Notes under the pieces: model-generated | Database searches by the model: none | Seen by the model: only the letters and a program-made list of their open reading frames with translations | Told to the model about the DNA's origin: nothing | Assembly (NCBI GenBank): GCA_001310455.1 | Contig: BAXG01000016.1 | Location: forward strand, 35,045-99,044 | Source: Photobacterium sp. JCM 19050 | Lineage (GTDB): Bacteria; Pseudomonadota; Gammaproteobacteria; Enterobacterales; Vibrionaceae | Length of the DNA: 64,000 nucleotides | Direction: 5' to 3' | Translations under genes and position numbers: made by a program | Shown: positions 57,059 to 64,000 of the stretch, piece by piece | How the letters are laid out: every line of letters begins with the position of its first letter | Position numbering within the stretch: the first letter of the stretch is position 1

Positions 57059-57248
57059 GATTCGACCTCTTTCCTTGTCTTATTGTCGTTGGTTTACACG
57101 TCAAACTTAATTTGTGAATGAAATGTTGCATAGATTTTGGCTGTAATGGCTTTTCTATCCTTAAAAGTCATTTTGTTTATAAAGTTCACAGGCAGGTGGC
57201 GGCGATTTTTATTAGGATAAACAGTGAAATGAGCGGGATGGACGAAAT

Positions 57249-58855
57249 ATGGTGTTATCTCTTCGTGCCTTAAAGTTGAAAACCAGAATGGTGCTGATCC
57301 TTGGTCTGATGGCACTGCTACAAACCGGGTTTATTGGCTTGTTTGCACTGCATTATCTAAATCAGTCTCTTGATGAGCAGATAGGGAAACGGGCGCTTCA
57401 TATTGCACAGACCATTGCGACCATGCCCGAAATCAAGCAGGCCGTCGCTGCGCGTGACAGCGACCGGCTGAATCCGCTTGCCAAAAACCTGGCTGAACGA
57501 AACCAGGCCCGGTTTGTGGTGATCGGCGACTATATGGGTATCCGGCTTGCACATCCTCTTGCGGAGCGCCTTGGCAAACCGATGTTTGATGATGACGGGG
57601 ATTACAACGATCCGGTTTTACTCCACGGAAAACCCTATGTCGCTAAAGCTGTTGGCAGCCTTGGGGCAACTATGCGGGGCAAAGCGCCGGTTTTTGACGA
57701 GTCCGGAGAGGAAGTGATTGGCATCATTTCGGTGGGAATCCTGCTCGACCGGGTAGAGGAAATCATTAACGAATACCGTTCCACACTCTACCTGGTTATC
57801 GGCGCAAGTTTCACACTCAGCGTACTTACTGCATTGTGGTTTGCCGGGCATTTCAAAAAAGCCATTTTCGGGTTGGAGCCAGAACAAATCGGGCAGCTTT
57901 TCCAGGAACGAAATGCGACATTGGAAACTGTGCGGGAGGGTATCATCTCTATCAACCGGGAAGGCATATAACGACGTTCAACAAAGCTGCGGTAGAAATG
58001 CTGGGCCTGTCGACCGACCAGCCGCTTTCCGGAAGGCCCATCAGGGATGTTCTCCCCAACAGTAAGATGATGGAAATATTGGAAAGCGGAAAACCCCAGT
58101 ACGACCGGGATGTCGTGCTAAGGGGAAAGCGGTTGATTGTAAACCGGCTCCCTCTTTTACAAGACGATGTGGTCACTGGTGTGGTATCAAGTTTCCGCTT
58201 GAAAGATGAATTGGAACTGGTCAGCCGCAAACTTACCCAAATCCAACAATATGCCGACTCCCTTCGCGCACAGTCACATGAGTACTCCAATAAGCTGCAT
58301 ACCATAGCAGGCCTTATCCAGTTGGGTGCCAACAATGAAGCGCTGGCACTTATCGGGCAGGAAACCCGCGGGCACCAGGAACTGATCCAATTGCTGGTGG
58401 AAGCGGTGCCAGATCCTGTGCTGTCAGGGGCATTACTGGGTAAATATAACCGAGCGAGGGAATTGGGACTTGAGCTTGTGATTGACCCGGAAAGCCGCAT
58501 GACGGACCTGCCGGAGACCCTCCCACGGGAACAGTTGGTCAGTATTGTCGGGAACCTGTTGGATAATGCGATGGAAGCCACAGTGAGCCATCAGGGTCAG
58601 AAAGTGGTGCTCTCTATGTCTGACTACGGCGACGATCTGATTTTTGAAATTGAAGACGAAGGCGGGGGGATTTCGCCGAAATTGGCTGGCCGTATTTTCG
58701 AGCGGGGTGTGACGACTAAGCCTGGTGAGGGAAGGGGTATTGGCCTTCATCTGGTAAAACGCCTTGTCAGCCGTTTGGGGGGAACCATCACCCAGGAACC
58801 GGGGGATGCAAATGGCAGTCGGTTTACTGTCTATCTTCCCAAACGCCTTTCGTGA
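57249..58855 (+). CDS. CitA/DcuS-type sensor histidine kinase, frameshifted
   Basis: Membrane sensor kinase of about 535 residues divergent from tctCBA. Helix 1 (MVLILGLMALLQTGFIGLFA) and helix 2 (near LYLVIGASFTLSVLTALWFA) bracket a periplasmic Cache/PDC-type domain with RFVVIGDYMGIRLAHPLAER, the citrate/C4-dicarboxylate sensor motif. A cytoplasmic PAS (TFNKAAVEMLGLS) precedes the phospho-acceptor histidine in RAQSHEYSNKLHTIAGL. The ATPase has GNLLDNAMEA, DEGGGISP and GRGIGLHLVKRL. The frame breaks near 57968; adding one C gives REGHITTFNKAA. It most likely senses the tct substrate. No response-regulator gene follows, which is unusual for this family. Confidence 0.88.
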
Positions 58856-58914
58856 ATTGCCGTCGATTTGCGTATCTGATCGAAACACATTGGGTTAAAA
58901 TATGTTCTTATTTT

Positions 58915-58944
58915 AAAGCCGGTTGGGGAAATTCGCCGGCTTTT
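58915..58944 (+). terminator. terminator after the sensor kinase gene
   Basis: Stem AAAGCCGG / CCGGCTTT with a 13-base loop and four Ts. Confidence 0.7.
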
Positions 58945-59003
58945 GTGAACTTTCAGAGTACAGACCGGTCTTTGAGAGAGATTTTATAAACAGGCTGAAA
59001 ACG

Positions 59004-59376
59004 ATGTACAAAAAAAATTCTGGTTGTCGCCATCGCCTCCGCTTCAGTTATGGCGTGCAGCAGTGAGCCTTCTGCGGTGTTAAAAAAAGACAACTGCGTG
59101 GTAGAACGCGCAGTCCCCGGCGGATGGCAATCCGGCGAAGTAAACGAAATGGTGAAAGGGGCTGTTAAAGCTGCCCTTCAGGATATTGCCGGTGACCATA
59201 ACGTTGACGACATCATCAGCGTCCACCAGCAGGTTGTCGCGGGTATGAACTATGACATCGATTTCCGTCTGGATAACGGCGATGTCTGGAATGCAAAAGT
59301 ATTCCGTTCATTGGATGGCACTTACAACGTAAAAGACGTGATGTTGAAACCTTTGATTTCTGATAATTGTCGCTGA
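59004..59376 (+). CDS. cystatin-like small lipoprotein, frameshifted signal peptide
   Basis: A protein of about 123 residues. With one A removed from a run near 59012 the N-terminus reads MYKKILVVAIASASVMACSS, a clean lipoprotein signal with lipobox VMAC. The mature part resembles a cystatin fold: GGWQSGEVNEMVKGAVKAA corresponds to the glycine and central helix, and QQVVAGMNYDIDF matches the QxVxG hairpin of cystatins, followed by strands WNAKVFRSL and YNVKDVMLKP. Two cysteines (DNCVVER and SDNCR) may form a disulfide. It may inhibit papain-like cysteine proteases or simply reuse the fold; function is unproven. Monocistronic with terminators on both sides. Confidence 0.65.
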
Positions 59377-59390
59377 TATTCAAGATTTCT

Positions 59391-59413
59391 AAGCCCCGCA
59401 ATGCGGGGTTTTT
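59391..59413 (+). terminator. terminator after the cystatin-like gene
   Basis: Stem AAGCCCCGC / GCGGGGTTT with T residues, 14 bases after the stop. Confidence 0.85.
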
Positions 59414-59598
59414 CATATTAAAAAACCTTCCTCCCGCAGCGTGTCACTCTCCATACTTCGTCATTAATATTAAATCGATTGATTATCTCTGTGAGAGCCT
59501 GAGCACGAAATAACAACACCAGCTACTCAAGGGTTGAGTGTGTAGATATGCTGATTTGAGGCCGGAATCTTTCGTGAAATTCTGCAATGGAGGGAACC

Positions 59599-60500
59599 AT
59601 GGCAACAGTGGCATTTATCGGGCTTGGCAATATGGGGCTGCCAATGGCAGTCAATTTGGTGAAAAGCGGTGCAACCGTTACCGGCTATGATCTCAACCCC
59701 ACTTCAGTCCGGGCATTGCAGGACGCGGGAGGCTGGCTGCCGCTACGTCATGTGGAGCCGCTGCTGGGGCTGAGATTGTTATCACCATGCTTCCGGCCGG
59801 CAAACATGTTCGTGAACTGTATTTAGGCACAGATACGCAAACCGGTTTACTTGAAGCTGTTGGTAAGGGAACACTTCTGATTGATTGCTCAACTATTGAT
59901 GCCGCCAGCGCCTGCCAAGTTGCAACAGAGGCGAAATCTAAAGGCCTGGATTTCATCGATGCGCCAGTATCCGGTGGTACGGGTGGTGCGCAGGCCGGGA
60001 CGTTGACCTTTATCTGTGGTGGCAGTAATGCAGCTTTTGAAAGGGCTAACCCTGTGTTGTCAGCTATGGGAGCAAATATCTTTCATGCGGGCGGCGCTGG
60101 AGCTGGGCAGGTAGCCAAAATTTGCAACAATATGATGTTGGCGATACTGATGGCTGGAACCAGTGAAGCACTGTCAATGGGGATAGACAACGGGCTGGAT
60201 CCTAAAGTGCTGTCAGACATTATGAAAGTCAGCAGCGGCGGAAATTGGTCACTTGAAAAATATAACCCGTGCCCGGGTGTGATGGAAAACGTGCCGTCTT
60301 CAAATGGTTACCAGGGCGGCTTTATGGTGGATTTGATGGTGAAAGATCTGGGGCTCGCACAGGAAGCGGCACTGCATTCGCAATCGAGCACGCCCCTGGG
60401 CTCACTTGCCCGGAGCCTGTATGTTTCCCATGCAAGAAAAGGAAACGGGCAACGGGATTTTTCATCGATTTTTGAGTCATTTGCAGACCAGAAAAATTGA
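59599..60500 (+). CDS. mmsB: 3-hydroxyisobutyrate dehydrogenase-family oxidoreductase, frameshifted
   Basis: NAD-dependent beta-hydroxyacid dehydrogenase, about 300 residues. The Rossmann motif is FIGLGNMGLPMAVNL, the substrate-binding motif DAPVSGGTGGAQAGTL, and the catalytic lysine is in GQVAKICNNMMLAI. KYNPCPGVMENVPSSNGYQG matches MmsB, which converts 3-hydroxyisobutyrate to methylmalonate semialdehyde in valine degradation. Tartronate semialdehyde reductase is a less likely alternative. The frame breaks near 59733; one or two bases restore AAATSCGAAAGAEIVITM. The start at 59599 follows GGAGG. No other valine-degradation gene is adjacent. Confidence 0.85.
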
Positions 60501-60538
60501 CGCACTCACATCTAAAGCCCCCGGAACAGAACATGAGA

Positions 60539-61309
60539 TTATTGTGCAGGAGAATACGCGCGCACAATAAATACCCGATGCGGTATGGCGAGCAACTCTC
60601 CGGGGAAATCTGTCTCGAGCCTGGCTTTTAGCGCTGCATCAAAGTCAGCCACGTTTTCATCTGAAAGAGAGGCGGCGATTCCTGCACTGGCACGGATTCG
60701 GCCACGCCAGTCTTCCGGTGTGTAGATGGCGTTGATATCGTAAGAGCAGGTTGTGATATCTGAGAAGTTCGCCTCACCAAGATGGCGCGGCCATTCGGGA
60801 TAGATGCCGGTACCCTTATCCATATTCCACTGTGGATTGAACGATTTAATCAATTGCTCCGTGGCTTCCACCACATTACCTTTCAAGGGTAACCAATCAA
60901 AATGGGCAATAATCAGGATGCCCTCAGGTTTTAGAATACGTTTTATCTCAGCAGTGGCAGTTTGCGGGTTAAACCAATGCCAACACTGACCGGCAGTTAC
61001 AACGTCCGCAATACCGGCTTCCAACCCGGTGTTTTCTGCGGTGCCAACTGAAAACTCTGGCATACACCCTTCATCCATTGCTAGTTGACGCGCTTGTTCT
61101 AAAAGTTCAGGGGCAGGGTCAATGCCGGTAACGATACACCCCCTGTGCGCAAAACCACGAGCCAGAGTACCGGTACCTGTGCCAAGGTCAATCAACCGGT
61201 CTCCGGGTTTAATGGTGCTGTTTTCAAGCAGACCATCAAAAAAACAGCTTGGAAAGCCTTGCCGGTGACGGGCGTAGTCTTTGGCGGTTTTACCGAATTT
61301 GATGTCCAT
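60539..61309 (-). CDS. SAM-dependent class I methyltransferase
   Basis: A 256-residue methyltransferase. Motif I is LIDLGTGTGTLARGFA, motif II region VTGIDPAPELLEQA, then SVGTAENTGL and AGQCWHWFNP with IKRILKPEGILII as motif III. The GQCWHWF element is typical of the class that includes SmtA/UbiE-like small-molecule methyltransferases of unknown substrate. I start at MDIKFGKTAKDY (61309) with an AGGGG site; longer upstream starts are not supported. It is convergent with the dehydrogenase gene. Confidence 0.88.
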   Translation of the reverse strand: MDIKFGKTAKDYARHRQGFPSCFFDGLLENSTIKPGDRLIDLGTGTGTLARGFAHRGCIVTGIDPAPELLEQARQLAMDEGCMPEFSVGTAENTGLEAGIADVVTAGQCWHWFNPQTATAEIKRILKPEGILIIAHFDWLPLKGNVVEATEQLIKSFNPQWNMDKGTGIYPEWPRHLGEANFSDITTCSYDINAIYTPEDWRGRIRASAGIAASLSDENVADFDAALKARLETDFPGELLAIPHRVFIVRAYSPAQ

Positions 61310-61397
61310 TCTTTGCCCCTTTCTGAACCAGATACTGAATAACGCTAACGTATCTATCCGCTGAAAGCGAAAGAAAGAAAGATGAAACTTTTGAATT

Positions 61398-61421
61398 AAA
61401 AAGCCGGGCACTTGGCCCGGC
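61398..61421 (-). terminator. terminator after gcvP
   Basis: On the minus strand GCCGGGC-CAAGT-GCCCGGC followed by five Ts, 30 bases after the gcvP stop. Confidence 0.85.
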
Positions 61422-61451
61422 AGCGGAAGATAAGGAAAATCTTCTTAGTTA

Positions 61452-64000
<2,549 letters not shown>

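Overview
The window looks like chromosomal DNA of a marine gammaproteobacterium of the family Vibrionaceae. The signs are a TorC/TMAO-reductase branch, a MltC lipoprotein, an Nramp MntH, many c-di-GMP proteins, a DyP peroxidase of the YfeX type, a tricarboxylate Tct system and glycine-cleavage gcvP, all in roughly 48% GC DNA (GC estimated by eye). A Grimontia/Enterovibrio-like genome would fit, but that is inference; there is no rRNA or tRNA gene here to fix the taxon. I saw no insertion sequence, prophage or CRISPR array.

Layout. 1-2.7 kb: the 5' part of an NfeD/ClpP-class membrane protease, a small membrane protein and a RodA-type SEDS protein. 2.8-7.1 kb: AcrAB-type RND efflux pair. 7.5-10.8 kb: mntH, yjjG and a GGEEF diguanylate cyclase. 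10.8-15.2 kb: a sugar ABC importer whose ATPase is divergent from the binding protein and two permeases. 15.3-17.1 kb: LysR regulator and a divergent short-chain dehydrogenase. 17.3-24.1 kb: a fucoside locus with a LacI regulator divergent from alpha-L-fucosidase, binding protein, two permeases and ATPase. 24.3-27.5 kb: an RhtA-type exporter and a PAS-GGDEF-EAL protein. 27.5-29.4 kb: a DUF2946-PepSY membrane pair. 29.7-35.2 kb: a molybdenum-hydroxylase operon (2Fe-2S subunit, Mo subunit, XdhC, MocA-like) facing an AraC regulator. 35.2-44.3 kb: an S/N-oxide respiration cluster with a pentaheme TorC and two TorA-like reductases, each carrying an extra C-terminal heme-c domain, plus small genes between them. 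44.6-52.3 kb: DyP peroxidase, universal stress protein, 4-OT tautomerase, a RES-Xre toxin-antitoxin pair with a palindromic operator, AzlCD, an ICMT-like enzyme, nitronate monooxygenase, an acetyltransferase and a permease with a Met/His/Cys-rich loop. 52.5-58.9 kb: mltC, tctCBA and a CitA/DcuS-type sensor kinase. 59-64 kb: a cystatin-like lipoprotein, a 3-hydroxyisobutyrate-dehydrogenase-like gene, a methyltransferase and the start-less 3' part of gcvP, cut by the window edge.

The most pervasive signal is technical. About 23 conserved genes, including gcvP, mntH and the RND pump, are broken by frameshifts. Nearly all can be repaired by restoring one or two bases in a short homopolymer, usually G or C. 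I therefore annotate these as single genes with likely sequence errors, not as pseudogenes. The most interesting biology is the spread of the same CxxCHAAPNP heme module from TorC onto both TorA paralogues, a bacterial cystatin-like lipoprotein, the RES-Xre module with its operator, and the self-contained fucoside import and cytoplasmic fucosidase locus.
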